Positions 1-11,730 of a stretch of DNA of 64,000 nucleotides are shown in pieces. The DNA is from Kalaharituber pfeilii (lineage: Eukaryota > Ascomycota > Pezizomycetes > Pezizales > Pezizaceae). The stretch spans positions 1 through 64,000 of the forward strand of contig WHUZ01000058.1 in NCBI GenBank assembly GCA_015179045.1, written 5' to 3'. Position 1 is the stretch's first letter, and the number at the start of each line of letters is the position of its first letter. The notes below the pieces were generated by a model. It was not told the origin of the DNA and made no database searches. It was given only the letters and a program-made list of their open reading frames with translations. Made by a program: the position numbers and the translations under genes.

Positions 1-1660
1 ACGCAGGTGCATCGACCGGTGCCTGAACTGCTCATCGACTGGCCCCTGAATCTCGCGCCCGCGAGGTTGCCCGCACGAAGGCACATCGACAGCTCATCAA
101 TCTATAGGCACCTGAACCTCACGCCCGCGAGATTCCTGACACACAGGTGCATCGACTGGCGCCTGAACTGTTCATCGACTGGCCCCTGAATCTCGCGCCC
201 GCGAGGTTGCCCGCAGGAAGGTATATCCAAACCTCATCAATCTATAGGCCCCTGAATTTCGCCCCGTGAGGTTGCCCGCACGAAGGCATATCGAAAGCTC
301 ATCAATCTATAGGCACCTGAACCTCGCGCCCGCGAGATTGCTGACACACAGGTGCATCGACTGGCGCCTGAACTCATCGACTGGCCCCTGAATCTCGCGC
401 CCGCGAGGTTGCCCGCAGGAAAGCATATCGAAACCTTATCAATCTATAGGTAGCTGAACCTCGCGCCCGCGGATTGCTGACACGCAGGCACATCGACTGG
501 CGCCTGAACTGCTCATTGACTGGCCCCTGAATCTCGCGCCCACGAGGTTGCCCGCACGAGGAACATCGACAGCTCATCAATCTATAGGCACCTGAACCTC
601 GCGCCCGCGAGATTGCTGACACGCAGGCGCATCAACTGGCGCCTGAACTGCTCATCAACTGGCCCTGAATCTCGCGCCCGCGAGGTTGCCCACATGAAGC
701 ATATCGAAAGCTCATCAATCTATAGATACTGAACCTCGCGCCTGCGAGATTGCTGACATGCAGGTGCATCGACTGGCGCCTGAACTGCTCATCGACTGGC
801 CCCTGAATCTCGCACCCGTGAGGTTGCCTACACGAAGCATATCGAAAGCTCATCAATCTATAGGGCACCTGAACCTCGCGCCCGCGAGATTGCTGAGACA
901 CAGGCGTATCGACTGGCGCCTGAACTGCTCATCGACTGGCCCCTGAATCTCGCCCGCAAGGTTGCCCGCACAAAGGCACATCGACAGCTCATCGATCTAT
1001 AGGCAGCTGAGCCTCGCGCCACGAGATTAACACACAGGCGCATCGACTGGCGCTGAACTACTTATTGACTGGCCCTGAATCTCGCGCCCATGAGGTTGCC
1101 GCACGAAGGCACATCCGACAGCTCATCAATCTATAGGCACCTGAACCTCGCGCCCGCGAGATTGCTAATACACAGGCGCATCGACTGGCACCTGAACTGC
1201 TCATCGACTGGCCCCTGAATCTCGCACCCGCGAGGTTGCCCGCACGAAAGCACATCAACAGCTCATCGATCTATAGGCAGCTGAGCCTCACGCCCGCGAG
1301 ATTGCTGACACACAGGCGCATCGACTGGCGCCTGAACTACTCATTGACTGGCCCTGAATCTCATGCCTACGAGATTGCTGACATGCAAGCGCATTGACCG
1401 GCACCTGTTCTGAACCTTGCACCCCTGAGCTTGCCCGCACGAAGGCGTATCACCAGCTCATCGACAGCACCTGAACCTCGCGCCCGCGAAGTTGCTGGTA
1501 CGAAGCCGCATCGACATCCTCCTTCATCTCGTGCTCACGAGGTTAACAGCATGGCACCCCGTACACCCATTGGTCATCGACAGGCGCCTGAATCTCGCGA
1601 GGCTGGCAGCGCTGCATCTCACGCTCACGAGGTTGCCACCGTGGCACATGGCACATCGAT
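1..1660. repeat. CpG-rich satellite, ~138 bp higher-order unit
   Basis: Tandem array open at the left window edge. Equivalent points (the 'caggtgcatcgactgg' box) recur near 1, 141, 345, 482, 621, 758, 898, 1032, 1170 and 1309, so the unit is about 134-140 bp, with one longer step (141 to 345) where an extra half-unit is present. Each unit is two related halves of about 70 bp; both halves carry the box CTCGCGCCCGCGAG, a 6-bp palindrome with a CC spacer. After about 1380 the array decays. Short ORFs occur in several frames, but the period is not a multiple of three and no frame stays open, so it is read as non-coding. Confidence 0.92.
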
Positions 1661-2790
1661 AGGTTTCAACCTCCCACCCATGAGCTCGCTGGCGCTCAAT
1701 GCATGCAATGTCACTGTATCTGCACCTTGCATCATCCTCCACTCGCCAGCTCAGCACGTGGATCTGAAACCTATTAATTCTAGACTGACCTCTTCTCACA
1801 CAACTCTGCATGCTGGTACTTACCTCCCTCAGCCAACTTCACGTGCGTGAGGTCGATTATATGCATCCGTTTGTAGCTTGCACTGCCGTCTCAACTATAT
1901 AGTCTCCGTAGTCACGTGACTCACTGGCTCCCCTCTTCAGCTTTCTATCACGACCGCGCAGCCCCGCAGGATACCACAAGGTCTATATATACTTTTCATT
2001 GCCGTATTGACCTCTACTCTGGGTAACACAGCTTACACCCCCTTGCTCTGCTCATAGGAACTAATCTACTTTCCAACACCGTCTCCTAATTAGCATTTCG
2101 TTACTAGCTATAGCATTCCGATATGCATATATTTTGTCTTATAACCTGCCGTACATTTGTAGATCACAACTCAACTACGCAGGACCTAGCGAGTTACATG
2201 TAAGACTTCCATAAATATAGTTATTTATCCCGAATTGTTGTTGGTAGATGTCCGCATGCACTTTCCCATACTGGTCCTCTTCGACGCTGCTCCAGACATC
2301 ATGCAGATCTTGTTAATTCAAATTACTAGTATTCATATGCATTTTTATGGCACATAGGCTACAAAATCAGTTTGGAGTTGGAACAAGAACATTTGAGGTT
2401 TTGGTGACCAGCTAAGTAACAGCCGCCTATCATTTCATTCATAACATACCATAAACTATACAAATGAAGACAACTACACAGATAGCTTCTAGCAACAAAT
2501 AGAAAAAAAGTATACCAAGAAACATACATTGAAATTTTAAAGGTTTAAACCATTCAGCCACCAACAGCTAACCCACGTACAAGACTACCACCACCGAGAA
2601 CCCAAGTAGAGATTCGAAGAAATAAAAAATGTAAACCTAGTAAATTCAAAATCACTATAATGAAACAAATGTCATAGTAAAGTAAACCTGACATAGCACT
2701 AGTACATTAGTATATATGAAAGCAAGAAAACAAAAATGCAAGCGAAACTGTTCAATTTTGTATATAAATACCAAACCAAATCAGATCAAA
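1661..2790. other. Intergenic, no gene recognised
   Basis: AT-richer sequence between the satellite and the 3' end of the minus-strand gene. A perfect 10-bp palindrome, gtcacgtgac, lies near 1911. No supported coding region or RNA gene was seen. Confidence 0.6.
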
Positions 2791-2804
2791 CTAATCCTCC
2801 AGCA

Positions 2805-5800
2805 TCACTCAATCTTCCTCACTCCCGAATCCACCACAGTGATAGGGGCCGCATTATCTCCGGAATTATCTCCCTCCGAGTCACTCGCTCTCGGACCCAA
2901 CACTACTGCTACTATTGTTTGGCTTGCAGGATTTTGTTGCCTTGAAGCCTGAATTTTTTGTCGTATACGCAAGAAATTTAATGAGGATTTGGTGGCTTCA
3001 GACTTCTTGGCTTGGCTTTTGCTTCCGACAACTGTAGGAGGACGGCTTGTCGGAGTGGCGTGAGTTGGAGTGGAGCAACTTGTCGGGGTTGTTGGTTTAC
3101 GTACGGTGGCCGGAATAACCTCTGAATCGGAATCTTCATTACTTTGTAGCCTTTGCCTCTTTGCCGCAGGCTCGAAATCTGGATCTCTGAAGAGATCGTC
3201 CACTTCTTCCAATCCTAGTTGACTGTTTGGTATGACAGTTGCAGCTTGTTTAGCTGAATCAGCTTTACAGCACAGATTTTTTCTGTAGGAGTTTTCTTCT
3301 CCTTCATTTGTAGGGTTGCTGGGATTTCTGGACTGCGCTTCTCCTTCTCCGCACGACTCTCCTTCTACACACGATCCTCCTTCTCCACACGATCCTCCTT
3401 CTCCGCACGACTGTCCTCCGCACGACTCTCCATCTCCATACCACTCTCCTTCTCCGCCTGCCATTCTCCGTCCTGCCATTTTCCTCTACGCAACAAGTGC
3501 TTCCGTGGCCAACCGACCCTAGCCCTGGTTATCATCGGGTGCCGACCCCCTCCGGCAGTGGTTTGAGCTTTTAGCGAGATAGACGGGGCTTCCTTATTGA
3601 CCTTGCAGGAACGTGCATTGAGGGATGCTGAAGGTCCATTGCGGGCGTTGCAGCTGTGTTGATAGGTGCCGGAGAGGAATCGGGAACCACGACGGGCTCG
3701 CGGGGAAATATTGGGCCTGGGGGCAGCCTTCACAGAGCTCTTCGTACGTCGGAGTAACTCCTCCGTCTTGCTTTCGATCTCGTTCTCGACTCAATATCCC
3801 CCGAAGAGTGCTTCCTCAATCCGATTGCTGCAGGCAGGCCCTCTACTAATGTAATTGCTTCCTCTAGTGAGTCACACCCCACCGGGAAATAGCACTCTAG
3901 ATTTTGGGCATCTGTGGGTCCCTGCTCAGCCAGTTTCAGAAAGCGCTTTGTAATACCCCTAATAAACTCCGCATAAGTTGCATGGAGCTTAGTCTTAAGC
4001 TGGGTTAACTCCCGCTCTTGGGGTTTTGGCATGTTCGACTTCCACATTGTTGTCATCTGCTTGACATTTTTAGCCACCAAGCTGTCCAAAGATGCTATAT
4101 CATCATCCTGTTTGCTCGTCCTTGCTCTTTTCGGTTTGGTTTTGGGGGTGTCTGATGTCGGCGGTGATATTTGCGACTTCGGAGGAGCCGTAAGCTTGTA
4201 AATACAATCCTGCATCATTCGTCAGATTGAATGTAGTCAATTTGAAGCGTACCGTGTTTTACCTCAAAGAACTTTGTCTCCAAATCTTTGACCGCCGGAT
4301 GAACCATGGAGCCTAAGGTACTCGCTAAGGCAAGCCCCAGCCGCGCCCAACCATTAGTTGCATGAATCGTGTGCGATAGCTGCCGAATTCTGCCATGGTG
4401 GCTATATTGAGATTCTCAGAGTTGAAGTCGTCAGGATAATGGGCTACGATTCGAGATATCCCATGCAGAAGTTTTTCCATTTCTTCTTCTACCTCACCCT
4501 CAGGCTCAAATTTCCCGCTGATGATGCGTGTGGTAAGAAGCTCCTGAATTATTTCCTCTGAACTGAGTTTCTTCGAGGCAGATCGTCCTTCGTCCATCGC
4601 ATTGGGTTTATACCAGCGACAAACCTGGCACATAAGAAGGCTAAGAGTCGTCCCTATAAATCGGCCTACAATCGCAAAGTCTTTAAACAGATAGATGGGG
4701 CGATCCAGTAGAGTGGTTCCCAAGAAAGTACAGCTGGCATCATAATCGGCATCCGACAATCTAACCAATAAAGTTGGATTTCTCTGACCATTGCTGGAGT
4801 AGTATAGGTCATGGACGGAGTCTTGTGAGCGCGGAATTGAAAGGGTTGCTAAAGTTTCCAGCGTGGTGGTATCTAGAGCATCGGGAGAGCCTTGTGAAAT
4901 GCCTTGTAGTAGACTGAAAGTGCTTGACAATATTCCTTCCCAAAACTAAAAAATTTAACTAGCAGTCAGCAACGAACAATTTCATCAATACTGGGTGGGG
5001 GGGGGGGAATCATACCCAACGGATTCGTTTTTGTCGTAATGGGAAGTCGAAATCCTGGGCGCGGAAGGTCTCGTAATACGGAGGGTACTCTAGATACTTC
5101 GTGATTGTATCTTCCATTCACTAGTATATGCCCGGCGAAAGCGTTCCGTCACTTTGGTGTTCAAACAGCTGTCCTTGAATTGTGAGGCTCGTGTGAGCAT
5201 GACTTCTCGCTTTCCCTGCTCGATCTGGCCTGAGAACTCCGTGATCCCAGCATCAGCATTTAGCCATTTCTTCCAAATATCGGCCTCACTGTCCGGAAGA
5301 TGCGGGTCATCGGGATTAAGACGAAGTAGCTCAAGGAGGAATTGTTCTTCTGGGCGGATTTTGGTGCTGTCTATTGCAAGTGCAGTCCAGTGGACTTTTG
5401 ATAAAAGTTGTCGCTCCAGCTCAGGTTTTGAAAGTTCTTGTGCTGACAATTCCGACCGGGTCAGAGAGTAAAGCGCGTGCAGGCGATGCATACCTATGAT
5501 TCAGTATATAAGATGAGTGTAACAAGCGGAGAAGATGGAGATAACTTAATTACCAGCTTGCACCTCCATTTTAGTTCCGGTGATAGCATAGAAGCGCTGC
5601 ACAATTAGGACATCCGGAGACATGGTACTGCGCTTAGTGATGGTAACATTTTCATGCAATGCCCATTCTTCCAACTTCTTTCTATCCACAAGTACGATAA
5701 TATAGTGTCGAAAATCGTCATTCAAACAGCCTTTCGTTTGCAACGTCTTGACCATTTCCGCGACATGGCTAGGTTTAATTTTGCGTTGGTGGGTTCCTGC

Positions 5801-5947
5801 ATTGGAGTAAAAATTTTTAGTGCTACGTCAACAATTAGCAACCTTCGGAAGAGTACACCTACCGCGTGACCATTGAAAGTCGAGGTCCTCCCACCAGACC
5901 TTTATAGGCCCAATGATCGCGTGGTCTAATTGTTGCACTGCACTCAT
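2805..5947 (-). CDS. Five-exon hypothetical protein with ParB/Srx-like N-terminus, frame-broken
   Basis: Proposed start ATG at 5947-5945, opening MSAVQQLDHAIIGPIKVWWE. Exons: 5947-5863, 5796-5554, 5493-5016, 4945-4263 and 4209-2805, joined by GT-AG introns of about 53-70 nt whose phases fit. Exon 2 carries IKPSHVAEMVKTL and IIVLVD; the exon 2/3 join gives QAGMHRLHALY. This order resembles ParB/sulfiredoxin-fold proteins (motif GxHRxxA), which is inference. The middle is alpha-helical; the C-terminal part is lysine/serine-rich with SCGEGG-type repeats and an RKP/TPT-rich tail. Single-base losses break the frame near 5107, 4352, 3757 and 3430; the protein reads well on both sides of the first three. 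They may be real decay or assembly indels. The last exon has low-complexity sequence, so its end is the least certain part. Confidence 0.6.
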
Positions 5948-6536
5948 CGCCTGAGTAGTTGCTGAAAGTCCATGAGTCAGAGTGGAGAAAGTTGAGTTTG
6001 AGGGATGAGTAGGGTGAGGGGTATGAGGCTAAGAGTGAGGGATGGTTCTCCACGGGATGTACGCTGACCAGGGAAATGTGTACAATGGAAGTCCCTGAAT
6101 TGCAATGCCAAGACAATTAGTCAGGTGCGTATTCTTGGCAACCACTTGCCTAAATTGGCGAGGCCCCCTGACGCAGAATTGGGTGAGTATTGTCTGTACT
6201 GAAGCAGTGTTTGGTATTCTCATCACTACTACTTACCTAGTAGCTGTTTGTGTATTTTGATATATGAGTATTGTCGGTTAGGAATGAGACTAAGCAAGGA
6301 TTATAACGTCATCGCTCGGGAGCTTGGAGTTGCAGGAAGGATAGTCTCGGAAGCTGGGGTACATACATACATAATGTATCGATCCCTGTACTGCAACACT
6401 TCAACCCTGGTAATGTAATGCTAGCCTGGTCGCACAACCTTAGGGTAGGGCCACATTATTACCTTGACATACTTGTAGTCTCGACAGCACATCCTTGGAC
6501 TAAACAAAATGCCAGAATAGGCAATTTTGCATGTTC
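5948..6536. other. Intergenic, upstream of the 5-exon gene
   Basis: Likely holds the promoter of the minus-strand gene. A 65-codon minus-strand ORF (6226-6029) opens with ATG, but no frame links it convincingly to the gene. No other feature seen. Confidence 0.5.
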
Positions 6537-6547
6537 GGTATCTTAGG

Positions 6548-9500
6548 TTTTTTTTTTTTTTTTTTTTTCTATCACATGACCCCGCTTGTAGCTGTTCGCC
6601 ATGGCAGGGCCCCTGGGTCTAGACCCTCAAAGCCCGGAGGCAGGCTTTTCTACCTGAATCTTCCACCGCCATCTCTACAAACGAAAACATCAACCCCTCC
6701 CCGCCCCACTTCCCCGAGGCACTTTAAAAATAGCTACATCTTTCTTCCCCCGCCACCTACTAACAAACGGAAATTCGCCCCCTCCCCCTACACCTTCAGC
6801 GAACCGAAAAACTCTCCCAGCGTATTCACCATCTCCCCATTCTCCTGTTCCACCATCCACTTTTTGTCATCGATATCCTCCCACCTTCCCCATCCTTTCA
6901 AGTACTCCACCTCCTCACACCTGAACGCCAGGTGGTCCGCCGTTTGTCTTTCCCCGCACTCACATACGCTCCCCTCCATCGCTTTCCCGATCCTTACCTC
7001 CCACTCCTTCCCCATCCCCTTTCCCGTTCTCAGTCTCGTGAAAGCCGTTGCGGCCCCCCTTCTCCACTCCATCACTGCGCCCCCCCGTACCCCCTTTCCT
7101 TTCTCTCCGCCGCGCGCAGTCGCTTCCACTTCTGCCGCAGCCCCCCTTCTGTTACCACCGACCTCCCTACCCTGTCCGCCGCCCTCTTCGCTTCGACGTC
7201 CGCCGCCTCGTTGCCGGCGATACCGATGTGCGCCTTCACCCACATCAGCTTAACGTCCCCCCTTTTTTCCTTCTCTCCGCGACTGCATCCACCACTCTCC
7301 TCAGGTCTCCGGTTCGTGCTTTCCCCAATCTCCCCGCCTTCCTCACCGCCGCGATTGCTGCCTGTGAGTCTGTCAGGATGACCAGGTTTGCCGGTGCTGG
7401 GACCGCCTTCTCTATCCCCACCTCATCCCTCTCACCTCCCCATCCCACACCGTCGCTCCCGTCCCCATTTCCTCTCCCCCCCCGCCATCCCACTTCCAGA
7501 ATCCCCCTCCTACTCTCCCCTTCTCGTTCATGCTACCATCTGTGTACACCGCCCCCCCCTTGCGTTGCCCAAAAGATTGACGACTCCCACTCCTCCGCGC
7601 TTCCCCCTTTGCGTCCTTCTCTCGTCACTTCTTCCACCTCCGTTCTCGCACATCCCCCCCCCATGACACCTCGTCCACCCCCTCCGGCATGACGAAGCTA
7701 ACTGTGCTCTGTACCCTCCCTGCCACCGACTCGAACCCATCCTTCTTCTGCGTCGCCCACCCCACACTCCAGTCCTTCCAGTCCCGCCCCCGCTCCTCCA
7801 CGTCCCCCTCTCCCTGAAGTCCGCGGTCCAGATGTCTCCGCATCCCTTCGGGTCCCCCATACTCCTCGCTACGAACCGCGCCTGTGCCGCGTCTAATGCC
7901 GTCTCCGCACTCTCCACTCCGGCGATCCAGTTGACTTTCTGCATCGCTGCTCCGTGGACAGCGCCCGTAGCCTTCTTCAGTACCTGATACTGAATCTTCT
8001 CCATCTCTCTCCTCCACTCCTTCTGTCCCCGCCACCCTATCTCCGACCCCCACATCATCACCGCCCTTATCATCCCCGTGTACATCTGTCTCCAGCTGCG
8101 CGGGCTCATCCCCCACTGCCCTGCACCCAGCCCCATCATCGCGCCTGTTAGTTTCCTTGCCTTCTCTATCCTCGCCTTCCAGTGGAAGTCGAAGTCTAGA
8201 GTCGAGTCAAAGATCACTCCCAGCCACTTCACTCTCTCCACCTCCTTTCTCCTTCTCTTCCCTTTGCCGAAGACAATATCCTCATGCTTCGCTGTCTCCA
8301 GCGGTACCCCCCATTTTTCCGCCACCCTCCCCGTTATCCTTCCCAATTTCACTCTCAGTCTCTCCTGATCCACCTCCCCTTCCCAGTCCCACGCCGTTAC
8401 ATTGATGTCATCTACGTATGACGGAACTTCGCATTCCACCTCCGGGCATTCTCTCCTTAGCGTCTCCTCCAAATCTTCCAACATCGGCGCCAGCCATATC
8501 AGAAAAATGACTGGTGACAGGGGCGACCCCTGAGGTACCCCCACGTTCGCTCTGCCTTCCCCCCTGACCACTCCGTCCCACTCCACCGTGAACTTTCTCT
8601 CTCTAAAAAATCCCTTCAGCCACCCCGCCCACCTCCCTGCTCCCTTGTCTCTCCTCACCCTCTTCAGCACCTCTTCCCCCTTCACATTATTGAAGCCTCC
8701 CCTCACATCGTCGAGGCTCCACACTGCCCCCCCCTTTCTCGCAAGACACCTTTGTGTTCTGGCGACCGCCCTCATCATCGCCTCTGCCGCGTTTCGTCCC
8801 TTCCTTCCGCCAAACTGATGACGGTGGAAAAGTTGCTCTGCTTTCTGTAGCTCGCTTGCCACCACCTTCTCTCCCAGCTTCGCTACGCAGTTGATCAAGT
8901 TTATTGGTCTCCAACTCTTCACCTGCGACTTATCTTTCCCAGGTTTCGGAATCATCACCACCTTGCTCAACTGCCACTCTTCCGGAGTCCTCCCCGCCGC
9001 CATCTCCTCCGCCATCTGTGTCATTAGCTCCCGCCCTAACGGCGTCTTCATCACCAGCTTCAAGAGCTTGTATGAAATTCCGTCCGGTCCTGGTGCAGAC
9101 ACGTTGCTCGTCCCCTTCAATGCGTCCTCCAGCATGCCCACTATCTTTTCTACCTTATATCCCGGCCCTTCCTCCGTCTCCCCCCCCCCTCCTCACCACC
9201 TCTCTCCTCCCACTGAAAGTTTCTCTCGACTAGTGCTTTGCACTTGTCTTGCTCCGTTTTCAGATCCTCCCCCCCTCTCCCGTCAGCTTCCCCATCGTCG
9301 CCTTCACCTTCCATGGGTCTTTTGCTACCCTGGCGACCACCCATGGATCCTTCTCTCCCATTTCTTCTGCGAAGGCCCTCCAACACTCCTCTTTCTCCTT
9401 TTTGATGTTCGCCTTGAGGGTCCTCTTCGCTTGCTTCCATCTCTCATACCTCTCCGGGTCCATCCCCTTCGCCCCTTTACCTACTCCCCCTCTCCCTTCT

Positions 9501-9797
9501 GCCGCTACCTTCTTCCGGAGGCCCGTTAGTTTCTTGGACCACCACTTCTTGCTCCTCCTACACACCCTCACTTCCCTGCTATGTCTCTCCTTGAGGCTCA
9601 GGAGCTTCTCGTACGGGGTCTCCCCCGGCAGCCCCTCCATCCACTCCCCTTTCTTCTTCTCATCCCATTCCTTCATGTCCTCCACCATGTCCTCCACTTC
9701 CTCGAAATTCACTCTCTTTCTTTTCCCTCCTCCCCCTTCCTCGGTATCCTCCCACGCCATGCCTATGGCCGCATGATCCGAGCTCAGGAACGCCTGT
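6548..9797 (-). mobile_element. LINE A, 5'-truncated Tad1-like non-LTR retrotransposon
   Basis: Minus-strand insertion bounded by an 11-bp target-site duplication, GGTATCTTAGG (6537-6547 and 9798-9808). The 3' end is a run of about 19 T on the plus strand (poly-A tail) next to the type 1 tail hairpin (GCCATGGCGAACAGCTACAA core). The 5' end lies inside the endonuclease domain, so the copy was truncated during insertion. Coding order is end of endonuclease, reverse transcriptase, RNase H, then a C-terminal Cys/His cluster. Sequence is markedly GC-rich, with no sign of C-to-T mutation typical of RIP. Several frame breaks lie in G/C homopolymers. Confidence 0.93.
6788..9797 (-). pseudogene. LINE A ORF2 remnant (EN end, RT, RNase H, Zn cluster)
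   Basis: Begins within the endonuclease at the conserved SSDHAAIGM motif (the terminal SDH of the EN fold). The RT lies mainly in one frame from 9141 to about 7750: SAPGPDGISY, a PQGSPLSP motif, and the catalytic box YVDD at 8407-8418. RNase H sequence appears as VILTDSQAAIAAVRKAG (about 7390-7340). The C-terminus has TRLRTGKG followed by CECGERQTADHLAFRC, a typical LINE Cys/His cluster. The reading frame changes near 9270, 9155, 7750 and 7245, so no full-length protein is possible as written. Related to LINE C ORF2 throughout but clearly a different subfamily. Confidence 0.9.
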
Positions 9798-9808
9798 GGT
9801 ATCTTAGG

Positions 9809-10513
9809 GTTATGCAAGTCAACCAGACGATGTGAGCATAATAACTGCTCTACTTAACTCTGAAAATATCTATAGGCATTGATAGTTGGTAAGAGCCAAC
9901 TTAGTACTGGAGTCCTAATCTCACGCGCACAGCCTCTTGGTTGGGGATAATATCGTCACTCAGCGCGTTCATGTTCGAGCCTGCATGAATCCAATACTAC
10001 AGTTGTTCTCAAGAACAACACTGGTTACGAGACTAGTACTTTGTACAAACTTTAAGAATTTCATCCGTACATAGAGATAGTACAACGCGTATTCAAGGCA
10101 CCACCAATTTTCTGGTAGCTAGCATAACTTGGCGCGGCGCGAAGTAACACTTACCTCCATCATGGAACTATATAATTGGTAGAAGTTCTGGTGGGAGTCT
10201 TTCAAATACAAATCCCGTTAGCATTATGCAAATATGTTTCTTGTCGCAAGCTGGGTAGAGACTAGAAATATATATTCACACGGGTACAAGTATGTACATA
10301 TGGATTTCTGCTTCCGCCAAGCAATTTAGTTTCACTAAAGTGTGAAGTACGTGCACACGCTTTTAGCATGTTGCACCACCACAAGTAAGATTGACCCTAG
10401 TCCTCTCCAGACCGAACCACAACAAATTTCATAACACAAACGAGCCCCGATAACGTTAAGGTCTCACAAGCACCCTAGTTCTTGAGTTGGAACGGAAAAA
10501 ACGAAGCCACATT
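9809..10513. other. Intergenic, no feature
   Basis: AT-rich sequence between LINE A and the first solo LTR. No ORF or repeat that can be supported. Confidence 0.5.
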
Positions 10514-11089
10514 TGTCGAAACATGACATCCGCCACCCGCGTTCGAGCTATCTATCAACATCCGCTACCCGTATGTTGCTGTTACTAATAGATATGTTTT
10601 TTCTATTACTGTTGCTAATGGATACGTTTCTTCCTGTTACTGTTACTAATGGATACGTTTCTTCCTGTTACTGTTACTAATAGATAGTTCCTTCTGACTG
10701 CTGTTTCGTCTGTTTATTGGTTGCTGTTCTGTTCTTTCATTTAACATACACATGATCTACACTACGTTGCTATTATGTGTCTGAATCATGCAATAACGCC
10801 ACAGTACCAACTTCACGCCACAGCGCTTAGTTGCAAGCCATGCATTCCGTTACTTCCGCACCTGCCTGTCTAGTCATGGTTCTGCAGTCACGTCATGCAA
10901 TGCTCATTATGTATATAATCCTGTTTGTTCTGCATCTCTTTAATTAATCAGACTTATTGGACCCAACGGTACGGACCCAACGGTACAGATCTTCTTTATT
11001 CCTTCAGAAGCTCTTTCTTGTTTTTTCTACGTGACGAAGCCCTCCTTATTCTAAGTGCGAATCCGGAATTCAGGGTCGACGTTTAGTCA
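10514..11089 (+). mobile_element. Solo LTR, family 1, copy 1
   Basis: Starts TGTCGAAACATGACATCC and ends GACGTTTAGTCA; nearly identical to 33841-34435 in the same orientation. It contains a local triplication built on tgttactgttactaatgg. Flanks are ACATT and CCCTG, so no 5-bp target duplication is visible, unlike copy 2. Copy differences include several C/T changes at CpG. The strand is arbitrary. Confidence 0.85.
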
Positions 11090-11605
11090 CCCTGCACCTG
11101 TGCCACATCTGTGACACCGTTTCCACCTCGTTCCCGCACCACCTGCATTCTGGCCCATCCGGCTCGTCGATTTTGTGCTTCCAGGCCCGCAAACCTTTAC
11201 CCCCCAAGATACCGGCCAGATCTATTCATTGGCCAGGAGTTATATTGCGGTATTGATCCCAACCCTAACCGCAAGTACGCCTCGAGACACCGAGAGACAC
11301 CTCAAGCCCGAGATATTCGAGCTGAACACTGCATTACTTGTATTGATGTTCAGTGATGAATACATAACTGCTCTCTTAATACGATAGCGAACAATAGTTT
11401 TGTTTGCATAATTTAAAAAGTATGCTGCATGGGCTCGTGTATCATATTCAACTCATTGCAAAAGTAACAACAAATACAATTAATACTTTTCATTATACTA
11501 CAATAATCCAAATTGAACCACCTTCTTAGTGAACTCCAAAATCACCGATACCTTCATTCCACCCATAGGCTCAACACAGATGGGGTGTTTCCACTCCCAG
11601 TTGCC
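11090..11605. other. Intergenic, no feature
   Basis: No supported gene; short ORFs only. Confidence 0.5.
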
Positions 11606-11693
11606 TCTGCCATGGCGAACAGCTACAAGCGGGGTCCCGTGAAATAAAAAAAAAAAAAAAAAATGGCGAACAGCTGCAAGCGGGGTTAAGTGA

Positions 11694-11728
<35 letters not shown>
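11606..11728 (+). mobile_element. Double tail-only retroposon insertion (type 1)
   Basis: Two type 1 tails in tandem: the first runs ctgccatggcgaacagc...gtgaaataaa plus about 17 A; the second starts at once with tggcgaacagctgcaagc and ends in about 36 A. A weak target duplication can be drawn (CCAGTTGCCTC left, CCAGTTCCTC right). It looks like one insertion with a tandem tail, or two events in the same poly-A. Confidence 0.8.

Positions 11729-11730
<2 letters not shown>

Noticed and set aside
1..1330. Protein coded by the satellite
   Set aside because: Period is not a multiple of three, and ORFs of about 60-90 codons recur on both strands and end each unit.
5859..6226. Upstream exon of the 5-exon gene (6226-6029 ORF)
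   Set aside because: An ATG at 5947 starts a frame that joins exon 2 in the right phase; the upstream ORF needs an extra frameshift.
6531..9529. Long proline/serine-rich plus-strand ORFs across LINE A
   Set aside because: They are antisense shadows of GC-rich LINE coding sequence; the minus strand carries EN, RT and RNase H motifs.
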